Shown: positions 1 through 12,597, counted from the stretch's first letter. The stretch is 64,000 nucleotides of DNA from UBA7672 sp040398465 (GCA_040398465.1 JBBAUA010000001.1:124001-188000); one strand, 5' to 3'. The notes: a model not told the origin generated them from the sequence alone. Made by a program: numbers and translations.

Positions 1-2
1 TG

Positions 3-542
3 ACGCGTTCGACGGACATCTTCATCGAACTGGAGGAACGGGTCACCAAGGCGCGCAATCTGGGCGCTGACCTGTTCATCGCGCTGCACGCCGACGCCGG
101 GCCGAAGGCGACCACCAGCGGCGCCTCGGTCTATACGCTCTCGCAGGAGGGCGAAAAGCGCATCGACGGCGCTCGCAAGCAGAATGACTGGATTCTCGAC
201 GTGGAGATCGACAGCGACCGGCCGGAGGAGGTCAACAGGATCCTCGCCGATCTGGTCCAGCGCGAAACGAAGAACCAGTCGGCTCGCTTTGCGCAAATGC
301 TCGCCGAGTCGATTGCAGCGGCCGACTGGCCGACCCTGGAGAACACACATCGCCAGAAGGGGTTCTTCGTGCTCCTGAGCCCTGACGTTCCTGCCGCCCT
401 GCTCGAGATGGGGTTCATGACCAATGACATCGACGCGGCAGCGATGGTTTCGGAAAGCAAACGGCGCAAGCTGGTCAAGGGCGTCGTTACCGCGATCGAC
501 CACTTCTTCGAGAACCAGACGCATCTGGTCGCCGCGCGCTGA
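3..542 (+). CDS. amiC: N-acetylmuramoyl-L-alanine amidase (Amidase_3), 5'-truncated by window edge
   Basis: The reading frame is open from the first bases of the window, so only the C-terminal ~179 residues are present. The opening residues TRSTDIFIELEERV and the LFIALHADA segment are typical of the zinc-dependent Amidase_3 fold; the His of HADA is a probable zinc ligand. The Glu of PAALLEMGFMTN fits the conserved catalytic Glu near the C terminus. The family cleaves the amide bond between MurNAc and L-Ala in periplasmic peptidoglycan. It is followed 221 bases later by PBP1A and then prfB, a gene order I know from other alphaproteobacteria. The N-terminal part, including any signal peptide or AMIN domain, lies outside the window, so amiC is a family-level name. 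Confidence 0.88.
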   Translation, partial: TRSTDIFIELEERVTKARNLGADLFIALHADAGPKATTSGASVYTLSQEGEKRIDGARKQNDWILDVEIDSDRPEEVNRILADLVQRETKNQSARFAQMLAESIAAADWPTLENTHRQKGFFVLLSPDVPAALLEMGFMTNDIDAAAMVSESKRRKLVKGVVTAIDHFFENQTHLVAAR

Positions 543-763
543 CCGATCTTTGCAGATTGAGTCCCGGCTGGGCCGCAAAGCCTCCAAACGACGTGGGACG
601 GATGCGGCAAGTATGTTCTGAGTTTAACCCTCCGGAGGCCTGTCATCCGCAGGTTCCACGCCTTAAAGTCACCGCAAATAATGGTGATTCCGAGCCTTCA
701 GGTATGCCGTCCCGAAAGGGCGGAACGACCTGTGTCTGGATTGCCCGTTTCGGCCGGTGAGAA

Positions 764-3424
764 ATGCAACTGACGATGTCCCGTTGGAACTGGAAGACGA
801 TCCTGATCTCGATCGCATCCGTGATCGGGATAGCGATCGTGGCGTTCGTCGTCTGGTTCTTCATCGTGACGCAGAACCTTCCCTCCGAAGAGCAGCTGCG
901 GAACTACGAGCCGCCGATCATGAGCCGCGTTCACGCCGGCGACGGCAAGCTGGTGGCCGAGTTCGCGACCGAGCACCGCGTCTACGTGCCATCGGAAGAA
1001 CTGCCCGAGCAGCTGGTGCAGGCCTTCATCTCGGCTGAAGACAAGTCGTTCTTCGAGCACTCCGGCATCGACCTGTGGGGCATGTTCCGCGGCACCGTGC
1101 TGAACGCGCTGCAAGGCAAACGCATGACGGGCGGCTCCACGATCACGCAGCAGGTCGTGAAGAACATGCTGACCGGCGACGAGCGCTCGGTTGATCGCAA
1201 GGTGCGCGAAGCCGTGCTCGCGATGCGCATCGAAGGGCAGCTCAGCAAGGAGCAGATTCTCGAACTCTACATGAACGAGATCTATCTTGGCGGACGCTCC
1301 TACGGCGTTGGCGCTGCCGCGCTGAACTATTTCGGGAAGTCGCTTGGCCAGCTCACCCTTGCCGAGAGCGCGATGCTCGCCGGACTGCCGCAGGCGCCAG
1401 GGCGGGTGAACCCGCTGTTAAATCCCGAAGCTGCAACGAAGCGACGCAATTACGTGATCGGCCGCATGCTCGAGAACGGCTTCGTCGACAAGGCCGCCGC
1501 AGATGCTGCTTATGCAGAGCCGCTGAAAGTCGTCGATCGTCTCAACTCGGACGAGAACGTTGCATCGGCCTACTATGTCGAAGAGCTCCGCAAGGAGATC
1601 ATGTCGCTCGGCGAGCAGAAGAAGCTCGAAGGCATCGACAGCCGTGAGAGCGCCAGCAAGGCGCTGCTCGGCGGCGGCCTCTCCATCCGCTCGACGCTCG
1701 ATTCAAACCTGCAGCTGATCGCGCAGACGGCTTTGCGCGCTGGCCTCGAAAGCTATGACCGCCGCCATGGTTGGCGCGGCCCGATCGGTACGATCGAGGT
1801 AAGCGACACGTTCGGCGAGGATCTCAAGAAGTTCGCCAATGTGGAAGCCAACAAGACTGTCGTTGGCGGGGCCGGCAATGACTGGCGGACCGCCGTTGTT
1901 AGGTCGGTGTCGCGCGAAAACGTCCGTCTGGGACTCGACGGCGGCGAGACGGGAACGCTGCATGCGGACGATGTGAAGTGGGCCGCGAACTTCAAGCGCA
2001 AGGAAGGCGGCACGGGCCTCAAGGCGGGCGACGTGATCTTCGTCGCGGGCGCTCCGGCGCCCGATATCACGGTGCAGCTGATCACGGAGTATGGCGTGCC
2101 GAAAAATCGCGCCGCGAATGCGCCATGGCGGCTGCGCCAGGTGCCAGCCGTGCAGGGCGCGCTTGTGGCGATGGACCCGCACACGGGACGCATCCTCGCG
2201 ATGACGGGCGGCTATTCGTTCGTGTCGAGCAAGTTCAACCGCGCCATCCAGGCCAAGCGCCAGCCGGGCTCGTCGTTCAAGCCGTTCGTGTACGCGGCTG
2301 CGATGGAAACGCCGGATCCGGCGACCGGCCTTTACAAGTGGACGCCGTCCTACCGCGTTCTCGATACGCCTTACGTGTCGTGCCAGACGATCGCGGGCGA
2401 GGAGACCTGCTACAAGCCGCAGAACTATTCGGAACAGTTCTACGGCCTGACGCCGCTTCGCATCGGCGTCGAAAAATCGCGCAACGCGATGACTGTGCGT
2501 CTCGCCTCGGAGATCGGTTTCGACAAGGTCTCCGCGATCGGCGAGCGCCTGGGCATCTATGACAAGCTGCCGCCATATGAATCGATGGCGCTCGGCGCCG
2601 GCGATACCACACTCATGCGCATGGCCGTCGCCTATGCGGAGACAGTGAACGGCGGCAAGCAGGTTCGGCCGGTCATGTTCGACCGTATCCAGAACCGCTA
2701 TGGCAAGACCGTTTTCCGCACCGACCAGCGCGCGTGCGAGAACTGCTCGACCGAATGGAAGGGCGGAATGGCGCCGCCTGTGCTGGCTGACGATCGCCAG
2801 CAGGTCATGGATCCGATTACGGCGTATCAGGTCGTCTCGATCCTCGAAGGCGCAGTTCAGCGCGGCACAGGCAGCACGATCCGCTCCGTGGGCAAGCCTG
2901 TCGCAGCAAAAACCGGAACGACCAACGACCAGTTCGATGCTTGGACGATGGGGTTCAGCCCGGATCTTGTCGCCGGTGTATGGATCGGCTTCGACACGCC
3001 GCGCGACATGGGCACGGGCGAGAGCGGCGGCCGCGTTGCGGCGCCGGTGTTCCGCGACTTCATGCTTGCGGCGCTGAAGGATCGTCCGGCGGTCACTTTC
3101 CGGGTGCCGAACGGCGTCGAGCATGTCGAGGTCGATGCCGATACAGGGTGCCAGCCGGGACCGGACACGCGTCTCATCATCACCGAGGCTTTCCGCCCGG
3201 GTTCTGCGCCGACGGACCGTTGTGAAGCGCCGGTTGGCGCCGATGGCTATCGCGTCGACTTCAGCAAGGTGGCGGCGGGCGATGAAACGGCCTCGGCGAC
3301 GCGCGACGGTCAGGTGACGTCACAGCCCGACCCGGGCCTGCCTGTCGATCCGAACAATCCTCAGCCCCAGCCCGGCGAGCCCGTTGAGGACGAGGATTTG
3401 ACTTTCGACGACGGCACCTTCTAG
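764..3424 (+). CDS. mrcA: Penicillin-binding protein 1A, bifunctional glycosyltransferase/transpeptidase
   Basis: 886 residues, the usual PBP1A size. A single N-terminal membrane helix (about residues 13-35) is followed by a GT51 glycosyltransferase domain: EDKSFFEHSG with catalytic Glu92, GGSTITQQVVKNM, and LELYMNEIYLG. The penicillin-binding transpeptidase domain has SSFK with the active-site Ser503, EKSRN as the SxN motif, and KTGTT at 716-720. The C-terminal tail is rich in Pro, Asp and Glu. It polymerises glycan strands and cross-links peptides on the periplasmic face. The ATG at 764 is used; an internal ATG at 776 would remove four residues. It sits between the amidase and prfB on the same strand. 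Confidence 0.96.
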   Translation: MQLTMSRWNWKTILISIASVIGIAIVAFVVWFFIVTQNLPSEEQLRNYEPPIMSRVHAGDGKLVAEFATEHRVYVPSEELPEQLVQAFISAEDKSFFEHSGIDLWGMFRGTVLNALQGKRMTGGSTITQQVVKNMLTGDERSVDRKVREAVLAMRIEGQLSKEQILELYMNEIYLGGRSYGVGAAALNYFGKSLGQLTLAESAMLAGLPQAPGRVNPLLNPEAATKRRNYVIGRMLENGFVDKAAADAAYAEPLKVVDRLNSDENVASAYYVEELRKEIMSLGEQKKLEGIDSRESASKALLGGGLSIRSTLDSNLQLIAQTALRAGLESYDRRHGWRGPIGTIEVSDTFGEDLKKFANVEANKTVVGGAGNDWRTAVVRSVSRENVRLGLDGGETGTLHADDVKWAANFKRKEGGTGLKAGDVIFVAGAPAPDITVQLITEYGVPKNRAANAPWRLRQVPAVQGALVAMDPHTGRILAMTGGYSFVSSKFNRAIQAKRQPGSSFKPFVYAAAMETPDPATGLYKWTPSYRVLDTPYVSCQTIAGEETCYKPQNYSEQFYGLTPLRIGVEKSRNAMTVRLASEIGFDKVSAIGERLGIYDKLPPYESMALGAGDTTLMRMAVAYAETVNGGKQVRPVMFDRIQNRYGKTVFRTDQRACENCSTEWKGGMAPPVLADDRQQVMDPITAYQVVSILEGAVQRGTGSTIRSVGKPVAAKTGTTNDQFDAWTMGFSPDLVAGVWIGFDTPRDMGTGESGGRVAAPVFRDFMLAALKDRPAVTFRVPNGVEHVEVDADTGCQPGPDTRLIITEAFRPGSAPTDRCEAPVGADGYRVDFSKVAAGDETASATRDGQVTSQPDPGLPVDPNNPQPQPGEPVEDEDLTFDDGTF

Positions 3425-3460
3425 ACGCTTCGTTCCCGAAGCGCGGACACAGAGCCAGCC

Positions 3461-4586
3461 ATGACGCCTGAAGTCGAAAACATGATCGAGACGATCCGGC
3501 AGTCGGTGAGCCTGCTCCGGAGGCGTCTTTGACTGGGGATTCGCAGAGAAACGCCTCGCGGAGCTGAACGCACTTTCGGAACGGCCTGACTTCTGGAGCG
3601 ACCCCCAGAAGGCGCAGCCGCTGATGCGCGAACGCACCCGGCTTGAGTCGGCGATGAACGACATCCGCATGCTGGAGCGCGAGGCGGACGACGCCGTCGA
3701 CCTGTGGGACATGGCGGAGGCTGAAGGCGACAAGGTTTCGCTGGCGGAAGTGGCGGCCAGCGTGCGGGCGGCGCTCGCGAAGGCGAAGGATGCCGAGCTG
3801 AAGGCGCTGCTGTCAGGTGAGGTCGACGCGAACGACTGCTATATCGAGATCAACGCAGGCGCGGGCGGCACGGAGAGCCAGGACTGGGCCTCAATGCTGC
3901 GCCGGATGTATGTGCGCTATGCGAACGCCAAGGGCTGGAAGATCGAGGAGATCGACGACCACCCGGGCGAGACGGCGGGCATCAAGTCAGCAACGATGCT
4001 GATCAAGGGCGAGTATGCCTATGGCTGGCTGAAGAGCGAGAGCGGCGTCCATCGCCTCGTGCGCATATCGCCCTACGATTCCAACGCGCGGCGGCATACA
4101 AGCTTTGCGAGCGTGTGGGTCTATCCAGTGATCGACGACACCATCGTCGTCGACATCAAGGACAGCGACGTCCGCACCGACACTTACCGCGCATCCGGAT
4201 CAGGCGGCCAGCACATCAACAAGACAGACAGCGCCGTGCGCCTTACGCACGCCCCGACCGGGATTGTTGTCGCGGTGCAGGCGGAGCGATCGCAGCACAA
4301 GAACCGCGCCAAGGCGTGGGACATGCTGCGCGCGCGGATCTACGAGATGGAGCTGAAGAAGCGCGAGGCTGCGGCGCAGGCCGAGGCCGACTCGAAGACC
4401 GAGATCGGCTGGGGCCGGCAGATACGCTCCTACGTGCTTCAGCCATACCAGATGGTGAAAGACCTGCGGACGGGCGTGGAAACGTCCGATACCGGTGGCG
4501 TGCTCGATGGCGATCTCGATGCATTCCTGCAGGCCTCGCTCAGCCACAAGCTTGGCCCGGAGACCGCAGTTCAGGATCTCGACTGA
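3461..4586 (+). CDS. prfB: Peptide chain release factor 2, expressed by programmed +1 frameshift
   Basis: Translation starts at the ATG at 3461 and meets an in-frame TGA at 3530-3532 after 23 codons. Skipping the T at 3530 joins this to the long frame from 3531 to 4586, giving a 374-residue RF2, the normal family length. The joint reads RRRL then DWGFAEKRL, matching the usual RF2 N terminus. The peptidyl-tRNA hydrolysis motif GGQ is at 248-250. The stop-codon recognition tripeptide is SPY (203-205) rather than the E. coli SPF, a variant I recall from other alphaproteobacteria. RF2 terminates translation at UGA and UAA. The frameshift makes synthesis self-regulating: low RF2 lets the ribosome stall on UGA and shift. 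This is not a broken gene. Confidence 0.96.
3518..3533 (+). promoter_or_regulatory. prfB recoding site: internal Shine-Dalgarno plus CTT TGA C slippery stop
   Basis: The bases CGGAGG CGT CTT TGA C contain an internal SD-like GGAGG three bases before the CTT codon, followed by the UGA stop and a C. This is the same arrangement and spacing as the E. coli prfB frameshift signal. The weak UGAC stop context and the SD-anticodon pairing are known to drive +1 slippage on CUU. Beyond the stop, the +1 frame alone continues into RF2. Confidence 0.94.
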
Positions 4587-4638
4587 GCGGGAAAACGGGC
4601 GACGCACAGACGGACTGACAAACCGGTTGCGAGTGGCG

Positions 4639-4661
4639 GATTTATCGATTATCGATAAATC
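4639..4661. repeat. AT-rich inverted repeat upstream of the TonB-dependent receptor
   Basis: GATTTATCGA, then TTA, then TCGATAAATC: two perfect 10-base arms with a 3-base spacer, strikingly AT-rich in GC-rich surroundings. It lies 53 bases after the prfB stop and 44 bases before the receptor start. No T-run follows, so a simple intrinsic terminator is less likely than a protein-binding operator. The arm sequence does not match a Fur box that I recognise. Confidence 0.6.
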
Positions 4662-4705
4662 AAGGTCAGGCGGCCGAATCCGCCATCGCGCGGAGCTGTC
4701 CCGTC

Positions 4706-6811
4706 ATGTCGAGCTACTATTCATTTAGTTTGGCGTCAATTCTGGCGCTCGCCCTGATGTCCCCCGCCTATGCGCAGGGGACGACGACCCCGCCAGTCGC
4801 TGAGCCGGTCGCGCAGCAGGGCGTGATTTCGTACACGCCCGCAGAATTTGCGGAGTCGCGACCGAACACGGCGCTCGACATGATCAGCCGCCTCCCGGGG
4901 TTCTCGTTCGATGGCGGCGACAGCGTGCGGGGCTTTGCGGGTGCTGCGGGCAACGTGCTGATCGACGGCCAGCGCCCAACCATCAAGACCGACTCGCTGG
5001 GCGACACCCTGAACCGCATCACGATCGACCAGGTCGAACGGATCGACGTCATTCGCGGATCGGTGCCGGGGGTCGACATGCAGGGGCAGACGGTGGTCGC
5101 CAACGTGATCCGCAAGAAGGTCGATACGTTCCAGCAGGTGTTCAGCGCCCGCGGCTTCCTGTTCACCGAGACGGGCAAGACGATCCCCGGCTGGAACTAC
5201 CAGGCCACGCGCCGCGTCGGCGAGCACCAGTTCGACGTATCGGCGGGGCGCGGCATCTCGATGGACGATTCCGTCGGCTCGGGCTGGCGAACGACAGTGG
5301 ATGCGCAGCGCGGCAATCTCGATCTGTACGAAACCTCGCGCACCGAGGGCGACGGCGTGGTCCACAGCCTGCGCGGCAACTACAAGGGGCCGCAGTTCGG
5401 CGGCACGCTTTCGCTCAACGGCCTCGTCTCGACCGACGAGTTCAAGAACGAGCAGGGCTTCCGTTCGGCGACGACCGACGAGTTTTTCGTGAGCCGGTCT
5501 GCCAATGATCGCGGCGAAGTCGGCGTCAACTATCTTACCAAACTTGGGTCCGATCTCGAGTGGGAAACGCTGAGCCTCTTCAAGGTGGCGGTCGGCAGCC
5601 TCGATGCAACCGGGCTTGAGCGGGATCCGACGGGTGTCGATCCGGACACGCTGCAACTCTTCCAGATCGAAGCCGAAGCCGGAGAGCGTATCGGACGGAC
5701 GATCCTGCGCTACACGATGTCGCCGGAACTGTCGTTCGAAGGCGGCGGCGAGGTGGCCTACAACTATCGCGACCAGCAGGTTTCGCTGGCGGTTGATGGC
5801 GCGCCCGTGCCGCTGCCGGCATCCAACGTGCTCGTCGAGGAAACCCGCGCCGAACTGTTCGTCCAGAGCTCCTGGCGGCCTTTGCCGGAATGGACGCTGG
5901 AAGGCGGCGTGCGCGTCGAACAGTCGACGATCACGCAATCGGGCGACACCGACAAGGAGCGTTCCTTCACCTACCCCAAGCCGCGTCTCGTGGGCACATG
6001 GTCGCCGAGCGAAGACGACCAGCTCCGCTTGCGCGCCGAGCGCGAAGTCGGTCAGTTGAACTTCCAGGACTTTGCCTCGGAGGTGAACCTCAACAGCGGC
6101 CAGCAGAACACCGGCAACTCCGATCTCGAGCCTTACAAGGCCTGGGTCTACGAAGCCGCCTACGAGAAGCGTTTCCTGGATGGGGCCGCTGCTGTCCTGA
6201 CGCTTCGCCACGAGGATATCTCGGATGTGGTCGATCTCTTTCCGCGCCGCATTCCGATCGACACCGACAACGACGGCGTCAACGACTCGACGACCCTGAT
6301 CGAAGGTCCGGGCAATATCGGCGATGGGACGAACGACAGCCTGATCTTCAATCTCACGATGCCGCTCAAGAACATCGGCTGGCAGGGCGCCGAGGTGAAG
6401 ATCGAGACGCAGTGGCAGGAAAGCGAAGTTACCGACCCGTTGACCGGGGAGAAGCGCCGCATATCAGGCCAGCGCCCGGAGGAGGTCAATTTCTCCTTCC
6501 GCCAGGATCTGCCCGAACAGAACCTCACCTTTGGCTTCGGGTGGTTTCAGGGCTGGCGTGAGAACTACTACCAGGGTCGATCAATCGAGAAGCTCAGGCT
6601 GCGGGATTTCTTCCACTCGTTCGTCGAATGGAAGCCCGATGCCGGGTTCACCTTGCGCGCCGAACTGAACAACCTGGACCCGTTCAGCTTCAACATCGCG
6701 CGCCAGGACTATGGCCGCGGCCGGGACCTCGACCCACTCCAGTCCACGGAGACCGAGCGCCGCAATTCGCAAACGCTGGCCATGCTGAGTGCGCGTTGGG
6801 CGTTCAACTAG
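4706..6811 (+). CDS. TonB-dependent outer-membrane receptor
   Basis: 701 residues. An N-terminal signal peptide (about 1-23, ending SPAYA/QG) is followed by a plug domain at about 40-150 with DMISRLPGFSF and VLIDGQRP, then a long region with the alternating aromatic and polar pattern of a 22-strand barrel and its loops. The C terminus ends RWAFN, so the usual terminal aromatic is penultimate. Such proteins take up siderophores, cobalamin, sugars or other large ligands at the outer membrane using TonB energy; no substrate can be assigned. The nearest upstream feature is the AT-rich palindrome at 4639-4661, which may control it. No transporter or regulator partner is adjacent. Confidence 0.85.
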   Translation: MSSYYSFSLASILALALMSPAYAQGTTTPPVAEPVAQQGVISYTPAEFAESRPNTALDMISRLPGFSFDGGDSVRGFAGAAGNVLIDGQRPTIKTDSLGDTLNRITIDQVERIDVIRGSVPGVDMQGQTVVANVIRKKVDTFQQVFSARGFLFTETGKTIPGWNYQATRRVGEHQFDVSAGRGISMDDSVGSGWRTTVDAQRGNLDLYETSRTEGDGVVHSLRGNYKGPQFGGTLSLNGLVSTDEFKNEQGFRSATTDEFFVSRSANDRGEVGVNYLTKLGSDLEWETLSLFKVAVGSLDATGLERDPTGVDPDTLQLFQIEAEAGERIGRTILRYTMSPELSFEGGGEVAYNYRDQQVSLAVDGAPVPLPASNVLVEETRAELFVQSSWRPLPEWTLEGGVRVEQSTITQSGDTDKERSFTYPKPRLVGTWSPSEDDQLRLRAEREVGQLNFQDFASEVNLNSGQQNTGNSDLEPYKAWVYEAAYEKRFLDGAAAVLTLRHEDISDVVDLFPRRIPIDTDNDGVNDSTTLIEGPGNIGDGTNDSLIFNLTMPLKNIGWQGAEVKIETQWQESEVTDPLTGEKRRISGQRPEEVNFSFRQDLPEQNLTFGFGWFQGWRENYYQGRSIEKLRLRDFFHSFVEWKPDAGFTLRAELNNLDPFSFNIARQDYGRGRDLDPLQSTETERRNSQTLAMLSARWAFN

Positions 6812-7153
6812 CGTTGGATCGGGCTCAGCAGAGGCGAAACTGCATTTCCGCTCCTCCCGGCGAACGCCGGGATGAGCAGAGCGCCTGCCCAGGCTGATCG
6901 CGCCCCAGGGGGCTGCGGTCGGTCGTTTCCGGGCTGCCGATTCTAGGGAATTGCGGGCCGCAGAACCGGACAAGCGCCATTCCGGACCGCCGCATTGCTG
7001 CGGCCCGACGCGCCCGGGCGAAATCACCCCGAAATCAGTGCCTAACGGCTGTGGATCAACCGTCGCAAATGTTTGTGTCGCGGTGCACAAATGGGCTAGA
7101 AGAGGGGATCGAATCCCGGCCTCCGCGCCGCCCTCCGTCTGGACGTTTTCCGC
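6812..7153. other. Intergenic region before gyrA with a short hairpin and a possible operator
   Basis: No credible gene. At 6858-6873 the bases CCCGGCG AA CGCCGGG form a 7-bp hairpin that may help terminate the receptor transcript; similar palindromes appear at 15500-15610, so it may be a copy of a dispersed element. At 7072-7091 TTTGTG and CACAAA flank an 8-base spacer, overlapping a weak promoter guess (TTGTGT at 7073, CTAGAA at 7096, 17-base spacing) that would give a leader of about 45 bases for gyrA. Confidence 0.4.
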
Positions 7154-9940
<2,787 letters not shown>

Positions 9941-10502
9941 ACCTCGCCCCGTACGTGGATCGGCGACGGCGCGGTCCGCGCTGGTCCGGCGGCCGACGAA
10001 GCGCATCGGGCTCTATCCCGGGACCTTCGACCCGATCACGAACGGTCACTTGGACATTATCGGCCGGGCGGTGAAGCTGGTCGACAAGCTGGTGATCGGG
10101 GTCGCGATCAACGACGGCAAGGGTCCGCTGTTCACGCTGGAAGAGCGCACGCAGATGGTGCTGGAGGAGGCCCGCAAGCTTTCCAACGGCGTCGAAATCG
10201 AGGCGCGGCCTTTCGACAACCTGCTGATGCATTTTGCCGAAGAGTGTGGCGCCCAGGTGATCATCCGCGGGCTGCGGGCTGTCTCGGACTTCGAGTACGA
10301 GTTCCAGATGGTCGCGATGAACCAGCAGATGAACGACGAGATCGAGACAGTCTTCCTGATGGCTGACCCGCATCACCAGGCGGTGTCCTCTCGACTGGTA
10401 AAAGAGATTGCGCGGCTGGGCGGAAACGCCGAATTATTCGTCCCTGCAGCGGTCCATACGCGACTGCTCGCCAAGTTCGGCGGCAAGAAGGGCAAGTAAG
10501 AC

Positions 10503-11381
10503 ATGTTGCGAAATCTGCTGATTGGGGCCGCTGCTGCGGCCTCGCTGGCTGTTGCCGGCGCCGCCTGGGCCGGGCCGGCTGACGATCCGGCCAACTGGCG
10601 CAAGGTTCCTGCCGAGAACCTGCTGCAGCTGACAATCAATGGACAGGACGTGCTGGTCGAACTGCGCCCCGACGTTGCGCCGACACACGTCACGCAGATC
10701 AAGAAGATCGCGCGGGCCGGCCATTTCGACAAAGTACCATTCCATCGCGTCATCGACGATTTCATGGCGCAGGGCGGCGACACGTCGCTTGTCTATCCGC
10801 AGGTGGAGTACCCGATGCTCAAGGGCGAATTCACCTGGCAGCGCGACCCGGCGAAACAGAAGGTGACCTGGATCGGCGCGACGCCTGATGGCTCAAGGCT
10901 GGGTTATCTCGATGGCGTGCTCGTGCAGGGCCAGCCGGACGAGCTGGCGATGATTTCCTACCCGGCCGTGGCGCGCACGTGGATGCTGCATTGTTCCGGC
11001 GTCACTTCGATGGCGCGCACGAACGATCCGAACAGCGCGACGACGCAGTTCTTCCTGATGCGCCAGCCGCGCGTCGGCGCAGATGGGCTCGACGCCAAGT
11101 ACACGACATGGGGCTGGAGCGTTTCCGGGGTCGATACGATCCGTGGAATCAAGACCGGCGATGAGGGCGAGAATGGCGTGCTGCCGCCGGGAACCGCCGA
11201 CGTGCTGACCAAGGCGGTGATCGTCGCCGACCTGCCGGCCAACAAGCAGTCCACGGTCTATGTGCGCCGCACGGATGGACCGGAATTCATCGCGAAGGCC
11301 GCTGAGATCAAGGTATCCGACCCGTTCGACGCGTGCTACCTGCCGCCCGTCGAAACCGTCATCGAAAGGCCGAACCCGTGA
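10503..11381 (+). CDS. Exported cyclophilin-type peptidyl-prolyl cis-trans isomerase
   Basis: 292 residues with a signal peptide (about 1-22, AAWA/GP), so likely periplasmic. Cyclophilin motifs are VPFHRVIDDFMAQGGD and SMARTNDPNSATTQFFL. It is longer than the minimal fold because of inserts around residues 100-160 and an extended C-terminal region. Its role is proline isomerisation during folding of exported proteins. It lies three bases after coaD and overlaps the next cyclophilin by four bases (GTGA), so the two are translationally coupled and are probably diverged duplicates. Confidence 0.9.
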   Translation: MLRNLLIGAAAAASLAVAGAAWAGPADDPANWRKVPAENLLQLTINGQDVLVELRPDVAPTHVTQIKKIARAGHFDKVPFHRVIDDFMAQGGDTSLVYPQVEYPMLKGEFTWQRDPAKQKVTWIGATPDGSRLGYLDGVLVQGQPDELAMISYPAVARTWMLHCSGVTSMARTNDPNSATTQFFLMRQPRVGADGLDAKYTTWGWSVSGVDTIRGIKTGDEGENGVLPPGTADVLTKAVIVADLPANKQSTVYVRRTDGPEFIAKAAEIKVSDPFDACYLPPVETVIERPNP

Positions 11382-11845
11382 GCGCTGACAAAGAGAACAC
11401 CCTGATCCTCACGCTGGACACTGGCGTCGTCACGATCGAACTCCTGCCGAACAAGGCCCCGGGCCATGTCGAGCGGATCAAGGAACTGGCGCGTGAAGGC
11501 TTCTACGATGGTGTCGTGTTTCACCGCGTGATCGACGGCTTCATGGCGCAGGGCGGCGATCCGACGGGATCGGGCATGGGCGGTTCCGAGAAGGACGACC
11601 TGCGCGCCGAATTCAATGATGTCAGCCACCAGCGCGGCGTCTGCTCGATGGCGCGGTCGAACAGCCCGAACTCGGCGAACAGCCAGTTCTTCATCTGCCT
11701 CGACGACGCATCGTTCCTCGACAAGAAATACACCGTGTGGGGCAATGTGGTCAGCGGCATGGACGCCGTCGACGCGCTCCCCAAGGGCGAGCCGCCGCGC
11801 AAGCCCGGCAAGATCGTGACGGCGCGCGTTGCCGCGGACGTCTGA
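11378..11845 (+). CDS. ppiB: Cytoplasmic cyclophilin-type peptidyl-prolyl isomerase
   Basis: 155 residues from a GTG that overlaps the stop of the preceding gene (GTGA at 11378-11381). Conserved cyclophilin segments are VVFHRVIDGFMAQGGDPTG, CSMARSNSPNSANSQFFI and FLDKKYTVWGNVVSGM. There is no signal peptide, unlike its upstream paralogue, so it should act in the cytoplasm. The pair of secreted and cytosolic cyclophilins downstream of coaD forms one likely operon. Confidence 0.93.
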   Translation: MSADKENTLILTLDTGVVTIELLPNKAPGHVERIKELAREGFYDGVVFHRVIDGFMAQGGDPTGSGMGGSEKDDLRAEFNDVSHQRGVCSMARSNSPNSANSQFFICLDDASFLDKKYTVWGNVVSGMDAVDALPKGEPPRKPGKIVTARVAADV

Positions 11846-11910
11846 ACCGCGACGATTGATCTGGGGCCGTTAGCGCCCCGAATCAAGCAAGATGCCGGCG
11901 GAGCAAAGCC

Positions 11911-12597
11911 ATGCCGGCTGACAAGCCATCGCCAGACCCGCCGCCCAAACCAGGCGGATTGCTGACCCGTCTCAGGAACTGGTTCCTGGCCGGAGCCGTC
12001 GTGGCTGCGCCTTTGGCGATCACGCTTTGGCTGATGTGGAGCGTTGTCGTCCTGGTCGACACGCACATTGTCCCACTGATCCCGCGGGCGTGGAATCCTG
12101 AGACGTATCTCAGCTTCGAACTGCCCGGGCTCGGCATCATCACGGCCGTGATCTTCCTGACCGTGCTCGGCGCGCTGATCACGAACCTCGCGGGTCAGCA
12201 GGCCTTGCGGCTTGGCGAACTTCTGCTCGCGCGCGTGCCGCTGGTGCGCTCGATCTATTCGATCCTGAAGCAGGTGGTCGAGACGATCGCATCGAACGAC
12301 TCATCATCGTTCAAGGAAGCGGTTCTCGTCGAGTATCCCGGCAAGGGGCTCTGGGTGATCGGCTTCATCACGAGCCGGACACCGGATGCTGAAGTTCTGG
12401 CGCGGGCTCCGGATGTGATCGGCGTCCTTGTGCCGTCATCGCCGAATCCTGCGATGGGCCAGCTTGTGTTCGTAACGCCGGAACGGATCAGGCCGCTGGA
12501 CATGCCGGTAGAGAAGGCCGCGAAGCTGGTCATATCGTTCGGCATCCGCTCGGCTGATCAGGTCGAGGCGGGGCTACGAGGCGTGCAGGTGAAGTAG
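11911..12597 (+). CDS. DUF502 family membrane protein
   Basis: 228 residues. A Pro-rich N terminus is followed by a membrane helix at about 24-50 and a second at about 75-95. The segment ARVPLVRSIYSILKQVVETI and the later GFITS and VPSSPNPAMGQLVFV residues are diagnostic of DUF502. The biochemical function of the family is not established. It follows ppiB by 65 bases on the same strand and converges on the minus-strand hydrolase gene with only a 15-base gap. Confidence 0.85.
   Translation: MPADKPSPDPPPKPGGLLTRLRNWFLAGAVVAAPLAITLWLMWSVVVLVDTHIVPLIPRAWNPETYLSFELPGLGIITAVIFLTVLGALITNLAGQQALRLGELLLARVPLVRSIYSILKQVVETIASNDSSSFKEAVLVEYPGKGLWVIGFITSRTPDAEVLARAPDVIGVLVPSSPNPAMGQLVFVTPERIRPLDMPVEKAAKLVISFGIRSADQVEAGLRGVQVK

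Noticed and set aside
1703..3124. Minus-strand open frame of 473 codons opposite the PBP1A gene
   Set aside because: Antisense to the transpeptidase domain of PBP1A; shadow of GC-rich codons.
3461..3532. Early TGA in prfB as evidence for a pseudogene
   Set aside because: The surrounding bases match the known recoding signal and the downstream frame is a complete RF2.
4736..6211. Minus-strand open frame of 491 codons opposite the TonB-dependent receptor
   Set aside because: Antisense to a recognisable receptor; composition is biased and no motif is present.
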